Below are positions 1 to 8,090 of a stretch of 64,000 nucleotides of DNA, piece after piece (the stretch's first letter is position 1; the number at the start of each line of letters is the position of its first letter). Origin of the DNA: Chloroflexota bacterium (GTDB taxonomy: Bacteria; Chloroflexota; UBA11872); assembly GCA_022821905.1 (NCBI GenBank), contig JAJECS010000024.1, forward strand, positions 124,001 to 188,000, in the 5' to 3' direction. The notes under the pieces were generated by a model. That model searched no databases and was not told the origin of the DNA. It saw only the letters and a program-made list of their open reading frames with translations. The position numbers and the translations under genes are program-made.

Positions 1-704
1 CGGTAGCAGCGCGCCAACTGGAAGTAGCGGTCCAGTCCGGCCACCATGATCAGCTGCTTCATCTGCTGGGGCGACTGCGGCAGGGCGTAGAATTCCCCCG
101 GATGCAGCCGGCTGGGCACGACGAAATCACGCGATCCCTCGGGCGTGCTGCGGACGAGCGTCGGCGTCTCCAGCTCCAGGAAATCACGCGCCCACAGGTA
201 CTCGCGCATCTCGCGCACGACCTTGTGGCGCAGCTCGATCAGTTCACGCAGACGACGGCGACGCAGGTCCAAGTAGCGGTGGCGCAGGCGGACGCTCTCG
301 TCCACGTTGGTCTCGGCCGTGATCTCGAACGGCGGCGCCTTCGACTCCGCCAGCACCGTCACGGCCTGCACGCCAAGCTCAACGTCGCCCGTTTCCAGGT
401 CGGGATTGGCGGTGCCCGGCGGCCGGTCGCGAACCGGCCCGGACACGCTGAGCACAAATTCCGACCGCGCGCGGCTGGCGGCCGCGTGCGCTTCCGGCGC
501 GTCGTCTCGATTGATCACAATCTGCGTGATGCCGTAGCGGTCGCGCAGGTCGATGAAGATCAGCCCGCCCTGGTCGCGTCGACGGTGCAGCCAGCCGTTG
601 AGCGTGACAGCGTGGCCGGCGTGCTCAAGTCGCAATTCGCCACAAGTGTGCGTGCGCTGAGGCCATGTGGCGCGCAGCGGTGCGGGTCGTTCAGCGGAAG
701 TCAC
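1..704 (-). CDS. aspS: Aspartyl-tRNA synthetase, N-terminal part (gene continues beyond the window)
   Basis: Class II aminoacyl-tRNA synthetase that charges tRNA-Asp (or Asp/Asn if non-discriminating) in the cytoplasm. About 234 codons are inside the window. The N-terminal OB-fold anticodon-binding domain contains [19 protein letters not shown], and the class II core begins with [17 protein letters not shown]. The fragment ends in the family signature [14 protein letters not shown] followed by [13 protein letters not shown] start it at the GTG at 702-704 ([14 protein letters not shown]...). The gene lies 34 bp downstream of infC on the same strand and is probably co-transcribed with it. The family assignment is secure; the start is fairly likely. 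Confidence 0.93.
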   Translation of the reverse strand, partial: MTSAERPAPLRATWPQRTHTCGELRLEHAGHAVTLNGWLHRRRDQGGLIFIDLRDRYGITQIVINRDDAPEAHAAASRARSEFVLSVSGPVRDRPPGTANPDLETGDVELGVQAVTVLAESKAPPFEITAETNVDESVRLRHRYLDLRRRRLRELIELRHKVVREMREYLWARDFLELETPTLVRSTPEGSRDFVVPSRLHPGEFYALPQSPQQMKQLIMVAGLDRYFQLARCY

Positions 705-738
705 GGCGCGGCTGTGTCTGGTGGTTGCGGAGCGCTGC

Positions 739-1299
739 CTAGGCTCGCCCGCTCGGCGCCATGATCACGCTGAGCACCCGGCCGTCCTGCTCGGGCATGA
801 TGTCCCGCTCGACCACCCCGCTATCGGCCAGCGTCTGCTTGACGCGCTCGAGAATGCGAACCCCGAACTCGGGATGGATGCGTTCGCGAGCGCGAAACCG
901 AACCGTGGCCTTCACTTTATTCCCATCCTTGAGGAAACGCTCCAGCCGGCGGATGAGGAACTCAAGATCGTGCTCACGAGTGGCTGGGCGAAATCGAACT
1001 TCCTTGACCGTGCCGGCCTTCTGGCGCTTCTTGCCTTCCCCTTGCTTGCGTGTTTGGTGGTATTTGAACTTGCCGTAGTCGAGGATCTTGGTGACCGGCG
1101 GATGAGCGTCCGGCGAAACTTCCACCAGGTCAAGCCCGCGCCCGCGCGCCACCGCCAGGGCTTGCTCAGTCGGAACTATTCCGATCTGCTGACCGTCTTC
1201 GTCAATCAGGCGAACTTCGCGGATCCGGATCTCATCGTTGACCCGGGGGCCTTTGGGTCGCGTTCGCGGTTCCGCAAATCGATGGTGGGGGGCTCGCAG
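739..1299 (-). CDS. infC: Translation initiation factor IF-3 with a non-canonical (CTG) start
   Basis: IF-3 binds the 30S subunit, checks start-codon pairing and prevents early 50S joining. The C-terminal domain is clear ([43 protein letters not shown]). The N-terminal domain ([39 protein letters not shown]) extends upstream of the first ATG/GTG/TTG codon, a GTG at 1150-1152, which lies inside the conserved fold. The frame is open back to a TGA and contains no ATG, GTG or TTG before that GTG. The best start is CTG at 1297-1299, six bases after AAGGAG, giving 186 aa, normal for the family. A rare infC start codon is the known basis of IF-3 autoregulation in Escherichia coli (AUU). The next gene is aspS, not rpmI/rplT. 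Confidence 0.9.
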   Translation of the reverse strand: MRAPHHRFAEPRTRPKGPRVNDEIRIREVRLIDEDGQQIGIVPTEQALAVARGRGLDLVEVSPDAHPPVTKILDYGKFKYHQTRKQGEGKKRQKAGTVKEVRFRPATREHDLEFLIRRLERFLKDGNKVKATVRFRARERIHPEFGVRILERVKQTLADSGVVERDIMPEQDGRVLSVIMAPSGRA

Positions 1300-1305
1300 A
1301 GACGA

Positions 1306-1311
1306 CTCCTT
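1306..1311 (-). promoter_or_regulatory. Shine-Dalgarno site that fixes the infC start
   Basis: AAGGAG on the minus strand is followed by six bases and then CTG, which opens the IF-3 reading frame. No ATG, GTG or TTG occurs in this frame between the upstream stop and the conserved N-terminal domain, so this site decides the start call. Confidence 0.7.
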
Positions 1312-1438
1312 GCGCCAAGGCGCATCACATCAACCAATACGTCGATTAACGCTAGCATATGAGGACCGGGGCACTCTGCAACCGCTGGACGGGCCGCATT
1401 GCGCGTCCAGTGCCATGGCTCGAAGGATATAGCTGCGC

Positions 1439-3919
1439 TTGGTTGACACTGGCCAGGCAAGCCTGAGAGGCGGCACACCCCGCCACGACAGCCCCCGAAT
1501 CCAGGTTGCCCGCGCGCCGACGGCTCAAGCCGCACTCGGGGATCTCTATGTCGTGGTGCAAGGCGGCACGGACCGCCAGGGACGCTCTTTTGTCAGCGCT
1601 GCCACCACGACCTACTACGGCGCTGAGTCCGATGACATCGCCGCGGCGCTGGTCAGCGGCCTGCGGCAAGCGTCATACAGCGTCGCCGTGGCGGCCGATC
1701 CGGGCGAGCCGTCGGCCATCATTGGCGCCACGGGAGCCGTCATCATCGACGGCATCGTCTACATCGCCCAAGTCATGCCCACGCAAGTCTTTTTCTTGCG
1801 CAACGGCACGATCAATGCCCTCCCCAACGAACCCGATTTCGACTCCGAATACCAATCCAGCCTTGACGTCGAGCAGGAGATTGACCTCTTTCGCGCGCAG
1901 TTGCAGGACGGTGACTGCCTGGTCTTGGCGTCCACGGACCTTCGGCATGAACTCACGGAGCGTGAGATTCGCGGCATGCTGCGCCGGCGCTCGGCGCAGG
2001 AAGCGGCGTATGACATGTGTGCCCTCATCGCCCAGCGCGGCGGTCAACAGTGCGAGGTCCTGGTAGTGCAGTTTGCGGACGTTTCGGCTCGCGGCGTCTC
2101 GCCGGGTGACAGGCCTCCCCCCGCAGCCACGGACGTGACGCCAATCGACTCCTCGGAGGACGTGGACCCAGAGCTCGCCTACCAGGGCGAGCCGGTGAGC
2201 CAATCGCATCCAGCCGGCCTCCAGACGCCGCATCAAGCGGACCCGAGTCTCGGGAGGCGCGTCCAGTCAGCCGGGGCCTACGCCGCCGAGGACCGGCCCG
2301 ACGTTTCTCGACGTCAGGCGTCGGCGCCGAGGAAAACGCTGGCACAGCGGATCATCTCGCTGCCGGTTACGCTCATCACGCTCATTGTTGTGCTGCCGAT
2401 GGTGGTGGTGCGTGCGCTCGTGGACCTCGTTACCGGCAGGGGCCGCAGCCGCCGCGTTCGGCCGCAAGCGGCCGCGCCGGAGCCGCCGGCAGACCGACTC
2501 GAGGACAACTGGGAGAGTCTGCGTGACCTTCGGGCCGCAGGTCCCGGCGCCCTGGGGCCCCCGGCCGATGCGGGGCCGCCCGCGCGCCCGCTCGAGTACG
2601 TAGGCGCCGACTTGCAGGGACACCGCGATCCGCTGCTGGTCCGCCGCCGGCGATCGTTCCCAGGGCCCGGCACCCTCCTCTTCGGCCTATCGCTCGCGTT
2701 GCTCGTGGTCATGGCGGTGGTGCTGATCCTGCGAAACTCACCCGCGCCGGCCGAGAGCGACCTCGTTGAAACTGCCGCGCCCGATGGCCCGTCGCCGGCG
2801 GCGACAACCACCCCAGGCGGTTTTGAACCCGTTGCGTCGAGCTCCCGGGCCACGGAGCTGCTCACCCAGGCCGAGGATCTCTTCCGCGAGGCGCAAGACC
2901 GCGGGCCTCAGGAGGGCCGCGCCGCCACCCTGTTGATGCTGCGCGACGCGGAAGACCTGGCCAATCAGGCACTGTCCGCCGACACCGCCAGGCTGCTCGC
3001 GCAGGACATCAACCGCCTGCTCGACGACATCACGCGCGAGGAAGAACGCATCAATCGCGTCTACAAGATCGTTCCAAGCTCAACCATCGATGAGTTCGAT
3101 AGCGCGGGCATCGGCAGCGCGGTGGAAGCCCTTGATGTTCGCCTGGACTCGAAGTATGTGATCGATGCGATCTCGGATCAGCTGTTGTCCTATGAGACCG
3201 CGCGACAGGGCGTGTCACTGCTCCGGAAAGGCGACGTCGTCGGTTCGGTGACCGTTCAGGATTTGATCGCCGTCGTCGATCGATCATTGAGCCCAATCGT
3301 CATCGACAATCGCTACAACATATTCAGCATTGATGAGAGCGAAACGGCGCGCCTGCTGCGCATCACCGGCACCGAGGAATGGCGGACCCCCGTTGCCTTC
3401 GACAACTTCAACAACAATCTCTATGTGCTTGACCCAGGGGCGAACACGATCTTCAAATACCAATGGACGGCGGGCGGATATGAGCTAGGGCCAACGAGCT
3501 ATCTGGACGCTCGCGACGAGATTGACCTCTCGACGGCCATTGACTTCGCGATCGACGGCGACATCTTTGTCCTGTTCGCGGACGGATCGATCCTGCGGTT
3601 CCGCGGCGGTTCCGAGATCGACTTCACCATCGCTGGACTCGAGGGTGACGCGCTGCGCGCGTCCCGGATTTTCACCGACGCCGAGTCGGAAAGCCTCTTC
3701 CTCGCCGACGTTTCCAACAAGCGCATCGTCGAAATCGACAAGCGCGAGGGAACCTCGGGGGCCTTCGTCAGGCAGTTCAAATACGCCGGCTCGGATGACT
3801 TTTTCGGCGATATTCGCGGGCTCTGGGTCAGTGAGATCGACGGGCGAATGATCGTGCTTGGCAAGGACAGGCTGCGTCAGTTCGTCCTCCCGCGACTCGC
3901 CGATGGCGCGGACGCCTAG
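1439..3919 (+). CDS. Membrane protein with degenerate PP2C-like domain, coiled coil and C-terminal beta-propeller
   Basis: 826 aa from a TTG start (uncertain; the homologous part begins near ALGDLYVVVQGGTDRQG, about residue 33). Residues about 30-215 resemble a PPM/PP2C-type phosphatase fold (ATGAVIIDGIVYIAQVMPTQ, then DGDCLVLASTDLRHELTEREI), but the usual metal-binding Asp motifs are not evident, so activity is doubtful. A Pro/Arg-rich linker holds one hydrophobic segment (about 299-330), and a clean transmembrane helix follows at about 410-431 (TLLFGLSLALLVVMAVVLIL). An Ala/Glu/Leu-rich coiled-coil-like stretch covers about 474-540, and the last 180 residues look like NHL/YVTN-type propeller blades (NNLYVLDPGANTIFKYQW, ESLFLADVSNKRIVEIDK). 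Probably a signalling or scaffold protein; function unknown. It is transcribed divergently from infC. Confidence 0.75.
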   Translation: MVDTGQASLRGGTPRHDSPRIQVARAPTAQAALGDLYVVVQGGTDRQGRSFVSAATTTYYGAESDDIAAALVSGLRQASYSVAVAADPGEPSAIIGATGAVIIDGIVYIAQVMPTQVFFLRNGTINALPNEPDFDSEYQSSLDVEQEIDLFRAQLQDGDCLVLASTDLRHELTEREIRGMLRRRSAQEAAYDMCALIAQRGGQQCEVLVVQFADVSARGVSPGDRPPPAATDVTPIDSSEDVDPELAYQGEPVSQSHPAGLQTPHQADPSLGRRVQSAGAYAAEDRPDVSRRQASAPRKTLAQRIISLPVTLITLIVVLPMVVVRALVDLVTGRGRSRRVRPQAAAPEPPADRLEDNWESLRDLRAAGPGALGPPADAGPPARPLEYVGADLQGHRDPLLVRRRRSFPGPGTLLFGLSLALLVVMAVVLILRNSPAPAESDLVETAAPDGPSPAATTTPGGFEPVASSSRATELLTQAEDLFREAQDRGPQEGRAATLLMLRDAEDLANQALSADTARLLAQDINRLLDDITREEERINRVYKIVPSSTIDEFDSAGIGSAVEALDVRLDSKYVIDAISDQLLSYETARQGVSLLRKGDVVGSVTVQDLIAVVDRSLSPIVIDNRYNIFSIDESETARLLRITGTEEWRTPVAFDNFNNNLYVLDPGANTIFKYQWTAGGYELGPTSYLDARDEIDLSTAIDFAIDGDIFVLFADGSILRFRGGSEIDFTIAGLEGDALRASRIFTDAESESLFLADVSNKRIVEIDKREGTSGAFVRQFKYAGSDDFFGDIRGLWVSEIDGRMIVLGKDRLRQFVLPRLADGADA

Positions 3920-3939
3920 GCGCGCCGCGGAACTGACGG

Positions 3940-4013
3940 TGGAGCGGGGAACGGGAATCGAACCCGCGTTTTGGGCTTGGGAAGCCCACGTTGGGCCACT
4001 CAACTATCCCCGC
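3940..4013 (-). tRNA. tRNA-Gly, anticodon CCC, with encoded CCA
   Basis: Read on the minus strand, the acceptor stem GCGGGGA pairs with TCCCCGC, followed by discriminator T and an encoded CCA. The D stem is GTTG/CAAC, the anticodon stem TGGGC/GCCCA, the loop TTCCCAA (anticodon CCC), the variable loop has 4 nt, and the T stem is GCGGG/CCCGT with loop TTCGATT. All arms pair; one G-T pair closes the T stem. It decodes GGG glycine codons. It lies between the propeller protein and moxR, opposite in strand to both. Confidence 0.95.
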
Positions 4014-4084
4014 CGGGACCGGGCCCGTCCGGCGCCCCAAGCTTCACGCGCGCCCGAACCGCCGTCAACCGGAGCCGCTTCGGG

Positions 4085-4090
4085 TATAGT
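4085..4090 (+). promoter_or_regulatory. Possible -10 box for moxR
   Basis: TATAGT lies 54 bases before the moxR ATG, between the tRNA and the gene. No convincing -35 is seen 16-18 bases upstream, so support is weak. Confidence 0.35.
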
Positions 4091-4144
4091 GCGGCTCGCT
4101 GGCTTGGCGCGGGCGGGACCAGCCCTTACGTAGGCGAGCACCAC

Positions 4145-5092
4145 ATGGATGACATCGGCACAGTTGCGCAGCGCGTTTCCGATAGCGTCAATCGGGTCAT
4201 CGTCGGCAAACGCGAGGCCGTCGAGCTCACCGTCGTTGCCCTGCTGAGCAACGGCCACATCCTGATCGAGGATGTGCCGGGGGTCGGGAAGACGACGCTT
4301 GCCAAGGCCATGGCGCAGTCGCTGGGCCTCACCTTCAGCCGCGTGCAGTTCACGCCGGACATGCTGCCGAGCGACGTGACGGGCGTGACGATCTACAACC
4401 AGAAATCGCAGGAGTTCGAGTTCCGCGCCGGCCCGGTGATGTCGCAGATCCTGCTGGCGGACGAGGTGAATCGCGCCACCCCCAAGACGCAATCATCGCT
4501 GCTGGAGGCCATGGAGGAACGCCAGATCACCGTCGATGGGGTGACCCACACGCTGCCAAGCCCGTTCCTGGTCTTGGCCACGCAAAACCCAATTGAGTAC
4601 GAGGGCACCTTTCCGCTGCCGGAAGCGCAACTCGACCGTTTCTTTCTGCGCGTGAACCTGGGGTACCCGGATCGATCCGACGAGGTCGAGGTGCTCGGCG
4701 CCCAGCAGCACACGCACCCGCTGACCGAAGTGGGGCAAGTGGCCGACGTGGACACGATCCTGGCCGCGCAAGCGGCAGTGCGGGAAATCTACATCGACCA
4801 ACTGGTGCACGAGTACATCGTCGATCTCGTGCGGGCCACGCGCGACCATGGTGAGGTCTACCTTGGAGCCAGCCCGCGAGGCAGCCTGTTTCTCTACCGC
4901 GGCAGCCAGGCGCTGGCGGCAATGCGCGGCCGGGACTACGTGATTCCCGACGACGTGAAGGACCTGGCCGTGTCGGTGCTGTCCCACCGCGTCATCGTGA
5001 GCCCGGCCGCTCGCATTCGCAGCGTCGACACCCGCGACGTCGTGCGGGAAGTCCTGGATACACTGCCAGTCCCGGGAGCAAGCGCCGCCTGA
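4145..5092 (+). CDS. MoxR-family AAA+ ATPase
   Basis: 315 aa cytoplasmic MoxR-type AAA+ ATPase, a chaperone-like family often involved in metal-cofactor insertion or stress responses. Walker A is GVGKTT at residues about 46-51, Walker B is ILLADEV at about 102-108, and the family box [20 protein letters not shown] is complete. I use the ATG at 4145 ([18 protein letters not shown]); longer in-frame starts would run into the tRNA region. MoxR is usually followed by DUF58 and transglutaminase-like genes; here the next gene is ogt, 4 bp on, so the partners are elsewhere or missing. Confidence 0.93.
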   Translation: MDDIGTVAQRVSDSVNRVIVGKREAVELTVVALLSNGHILIEDVPGVGKTTLAKAMAQSLGLTFSRVQFTPDMLPSDVTGVTIYNQKSQEFEFRAGPVMSQILLADEVNRATPKTQSSLLEAMEERQITVDGVTHTLPSPFLVLATQNPIEYEGTFPLPEAQLDRFFLRVNLGYPDRSDEVEVLGAQQHTHPLTEVGQVADVDTILAAQAAVREIYIDQLVHEYIVDLVRATRDHGEVYLGASPRGSLFLYRGSQALAAMRGRDYVIPDDVKDLAVSVLSHRVIVSPAARIRSVDTRDVVREVLDTLPVPGASAA

Positions 5093-5096
5093 CCAC

Positions 5097-5708
5097 ATGA
5101 CCGACGGTTTCCTCGAATTCGCCCTGGCCGTCAGGATCATTGATGGCTGGGGATGGTGCGGCGTCGCGGCCAGCGAGGTTGGGCTGGTGGGCGCGACGCT
5201 GGCGCACAATCGCGAGGGCCCGTGCGTCACCGCCCTGCAGCGGATGTCTAGCGCCGCGCACACCCGGTCACGCGGAGCGCAACGCTCACGCCGACGGCGC
5301 GCCGAGCACGATCAGTGGCCGGTCGCGGGACGCGCCGCCTATCAGACGGCCGGCCAGGCGCTCGAGGAGTTGTGGGAATACCTCACGTCCGGACGCCAGC
5401 GCCTGGACGTCGCCCTGGACCACCGGGCAGGCACCGACTTTCAGCGCCGCGCCTGGGACGCCATCCGCGACGTGCCGTTCGGCGAAACTCGCAGCTATGC
5501 CTGGCTGGCCCGAGCGGTCGGCAGTCCCCATGCCACGCGGGCCATCGGCCGAGCCGTCGGATCGAGCCCAAACCTCATCTTCGTACCCTGCCACCGCATC
5601 GTCGGCTCACGCGGTCTGGGCGGCTATGTCCGCGGCACCGGCGTGAAGCAGAAGCTCCTCGATCACGAATCAGCCTGGCCGCGCATGCAGCCGATGCTCG
5701 GCGCATAG
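5097..5708 (+). CDS. ogt: Methylated-DNA--protein-cysteine S-methyltransferase
   Basis: 203 aa suicide DNA-repair protein that transfers methyl groups from O6-methylguanine or O4-methylthymine to its own cysteine. The active-site motif VPCHRIVG is present with Cys at about residue 165, preceded by the DNA-binding helix region AVGSPHATRAIGRAVGSSPN. The family's helix start FQRRAWDAIRDVPFGETRSY is clear. The N-terminal domain is short and Arg-rich (about 55-72) compared with Escherichia coli Ogt, but GWCGVAASEVGLVGATLAH matches the family. It starts 4 bp after the moxR stop, so probably shares its transcript. Confidence 0.93.
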   Translation: MTDGFLEFALAVRIIDGWGWCGVAASEVGLVGATLAHNREGPCVTALQRMSSAAHTRSRGAQRSRRRRAEHDQWPVAGRAAYQTAGQALEELWEYLTSGRQRLDVALDHRAGTDFQRRAWDAIRDVPFGETRSYAWLARAVGSPHATRAIGRAVGSSPNLIFVPCHRIVGSRGLGGYVRGTGVKQKLLDHESAWPRMQPMLGA

Positions 5709-5724
5709 GGACAACCGCCGCGCT

Positions 5725-6582
5725 CTAGAAGTCCAGCCCGATGTCGATGGCGCGGGCCGAGTGCGTGAGTGCGCCGACCGAGATGTCGTGGACGCCGGTC
5801 TCGGCATACGCCCGCACGTTCGCCAGGGTCACCCCGCCCGTGACCTCCAAGCGCACGTCGGCGGTGATGACGCGAACGGCGCGCTCGATCTCCGCCACCG
5901 GCATGTTGTCGAACAGCAGGGCATGCGCGCCCGCGGCAACGGCCGCCAATGCCTCGTCGGGCGTTTCGACCTCAACCTGGATCGCCATGCCGGCCGGGGC
6001 GTCACGTCGCGCGCGCGCGATGGCCTCGGCCACATCTCCCGCGGCGGCGATGTGGTTGTCCTTGATCAGGATCGCGTCATAGAGCCCGGCGCGATGATTG
6101 GCGCCGCCGCCCGTCCGCACGGCGTACTTCTCCAAGGCGCGCAGCGTCGGGGTGGTCTTGCGCGTATCGAGGATGCGCACCCCGGTCCCTTGCACGGCGT
6201 CCACGAATGCCCGGGTCAAGGTGGCAATGCCGCTGAGCCGCTGGAGAAAGTTGAGCGCGACACGCTCGCCCGTCAGCATGGCCTGGGTTCGAGCGCGCAC
6301 CACGGCGGCGGTTTCGCCGGCCCCGACCTGCGCCCCGTCGGCCGCCGCGGCCTCAATCTCGGCCGCGGCGTCGAGCTGGGAAAACACCTCACGCGCCACA
6401 TCCAATCCCGCCACGATTCCACGTTCGCGGAACACCATCGGCGCCTGCACGCTGCCGTCCCGATCGACCACCGCGTTGGTGGTGACGTCGCCCGTGCCGA
6501 TGTCCTCGGCCAACGCACGGCGCACGATCGCTCGGACCGTTTCGGCCGACAGGCGAGGAGGCGGCATTAGTCGCTGGGTCAT
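5725..6582 (-). CDS. nadC: Nicotinate-nucleotide pyrophosphorylase (quinolinate phosphoribosyltransferase)
   Basis: Converts quinolinate and PRPP to nicotinate mononucleotide in de novo NAD synthesis. Family signatures include LAEDIGTGDVTT, LNFLQRLSGIATLT, ILDTRKTTPTLRALEKYAV, GGGANHRAGLYDAILIKDNH and LEVTGGVTLANVRAYAETGV. From the ATG at 6580-6582 the protein is 285 aa, the normal length. A TTG six codons upstream (6598-6600) is an alternative start. nadA and nadB are not in the window. It is transcribed divergently from the htrA-like gene. Confidence 0.95.
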   Translation of the reverse strand: MTQRLMPPPRLSAETVRAIVRRALAEDIGTGDVTTNAVVDRDGSVQAPMVFRERGIVAGLDVAREVFSQLDAAAEIEAAAADGAQVGAGETAAVVRARTQAMLTGERVALNFLQRLSGIATLTRAFVDAVQGTGVRILDTRKTTPTLRALEKYAVRTGGGANHRAGLYDAILIKDNHIAAAGDVAEAIARARRDAPAGMAIQVEVETPDEALAAVAAGAHALLFDNMPVAEIERAVRVITADVRLEVTGGVTLANVRAYAETGVHDISVGALTHSARAIDIGLDF

Positions 6583-6610
6583 CGAGTGGCAGGCAGACAA
6601 GCCATCCTAG

Positions 6611-6631
6611 CCGGACCTACGGACGGTCCGG
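6611..6631. repeat. Inverted repeat between nadC and the htrA-like gene
   Basis: CCGGACC and GGTCCGG are a perfect 7-bp inverted repeat separated by 7 bases, just upstream of nadC in the divergent intergenic region. It could be a regulator site or a leader hairpin. No NadR or NrtR consensus is recognised. Confidence 0.35.
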
Positions 6632-6713
6632 CGTGAACGTGAGAAAGCCCGCGATTCATGCCAATCGCCGGTGCTAGCCTCGACTGACGAAGTCTGGAGC
6701 GACTGAGGGCAAA

Positions 6714-8027
6714 ATCATCAATCTCCGGCGACTTGTCCTGACACTTTCAATTGCGGTCGGTCTCGCACTGACCATCGCCGCATGCGCCGGCGAAAGCTCA
6801 CCGGCCGCAGTTTCGGCTGGTGGCGCGTCGGCGAGCCTTGTCGGGCTTACGGCGACCGCCGATCTGCCCACGCCTGCCACGGCGGTGGCGATCCCCAATC
6901 CGACGGCAACGGCCCCGGCGCCAACACCCACGGCAGTGACGGTATCGCCAACCACAACGGCGCCCCCCGCGACGACGGAATCCGGCCTCGCCGGCGAGGA
7001 CCTACGACGTGCGGTGACCATTCCGGACCTGGTCGACCTCGCTCGCCCCTCCGTGGTCCATATCGCGACCGAGGTGGCGGCGAATGACTCGAACAACCAG
7101 CCCATGCCCGGCGGTGGCGTCGGCACCGGGTTCATCATCAGCACCGATGGCTACATCGTCACGAACAACCACGTCGTCGAGGGCGCCGATCGTGTCGTGG
7201 TGACCTACCCAATCAGCGCGGCCGAAGTCACGGCAACCGCGTCGCCCGGCGGCGCACCGACGCCGAACACGAGTCGACGTCATCCCCACCGAGCGGTGGA
7301 CGCCGAGATCATCGGGCTCGATCCCCAGACGGACCTGGCCGTGATTCGTATCGACGTGGAAGGGCTCACGCCGTTGTCGCTGGGCTCCTCGGAGGACTTG
7401 CGGATTGGTGAAGTCGTGGTTGCCATCGGCCATGCGCTCGACCTTCCCGGCGGGCCCACCGTCACCGCCGGGGTCGTCAGCGCCCTCGGGCGCGTGCTCA
7501 CCAACATCGGACCGCAGCGCCTCACCTTGAGCGATCTCATCCAGACCGACGCCTCCATCAACCCCGGCAACAGCGGCGGTCCGCTGCTGAATCTCTTCGG
7601 CGAGGTCGTCGGCGTGAATTCCGCGGGCGCGGGCGCCGCGGAGGGCATCGGATTCGCCATCGGCATCGACAACGCCATGCTGGTGGTCGACACCCTGATC
7701 GAGGACGGCGTCGTCACCCGCGGCTTCATGGGCATCCGCTCGGCCACCATTACGTCGGCCATCGCGCGACAGTTTGGGTTGCCGGTGAACCAAGGCTTGT
7801 ACATCCAGGCCATCACCGTGGGCACCGGCGCGGACCAATCGGACCTGGAGGCCGGCGACATCATCATCGGCATCAATGACGAAGCTGTCGGCGACATCGG
7901 CGAACTGGGCCGCATTCTGGCAAAGTACGGACCAGGAAGCACCGTGACCGTCTGGTTCCTACGGCCGGATGACGGAGACGATCCCCAACGAACCGAAGTC
8001 ACGCTGGGCGAGCGGCCCGATCGCTAG
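6714..8027 (+). CDS. HtrA/DegP-type serine protease, probable lipoprotein, with non-canonical start
   Basis: Trypsin-like protease plus PDZ domain, acting outside the cytoplasmic membrane. The catalytic triad is visible, numbering from 6714: His at about 153 (TNNHVVEG), Asp about 207 (DPQTDLAVI), Ser about 287 (NPGNSGGP). A PDZ domain follows (GLYIQAITVGTGADQSDLEAGD). Upstream of the first standard start (GTG 6885) the frame encodes LRRLVLTLSIAVGLALTIAAC, a textbook signal peptide with lipobox IAAC, then a Pro/Thr-rich linker. In that stretch no ATG, GTG or TTG is in frame after the TAG at 6675. ATC at 6714, four bases after GAGGG, is the best candidate start. A base error in the sequence is the alternative. 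The protease call is secure; the start is not. Confidence 0.85.
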   Translation: MINLRRLVLTLSIAVGLALTIAACAGESSPAAVSAGGASASLVGLTATADLPTPATAVAIPNPTATAPAPTPTAVTVSPTTTAPPATTESGLAGEDLRRAVTIPDLVDLARPSVVHIATEVAANDSNNQPMPGGGVGTGFIISTDGYIVTNNHVVEGADRVVVTYPISAAEVTATASPGGAPTPNTSRRHPHRAVDAEIIGLDPQTDLAVIRIDVEGLTPLSLGSSEDLRIGEVVVAIGHALDLPGGPTVTAGVVSALGRVLTNIGPQRLTLSDLIQTDASINPGNSGGPLLNLFGEVVGVNSAGAGAAEGIGFAIGIDNAMLVVDTLIEDGVVTRGFMGIRSATITSAIARQFGLPVNQGLYIQAITVGTGADQSDLEAGDIIIGINDEAVGDIGELGRILAKYGPGSTVTVWFLRPDDGDDPQRTEVTLGERPDR

Positions 8028-8090
8028 ACGCCGCCCATAGCCGAACACATCGTCCCCGGCAGCCGTCCACGCCAACGCTTCGACCCGCCA

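Noticed and set aside
739-1152. IF-3 starting at GTG 1152
   Set aside because: This would remove most of the conserved N-terminal domain; the homologous frame continues upstream to a CTG with a perfect ribosome site.
3940-4013. tRNA-Gly as an integration site for an island
   Set aside because: No integrase, no direct repeat of the tRNA 3' end and no compositional border next to it.
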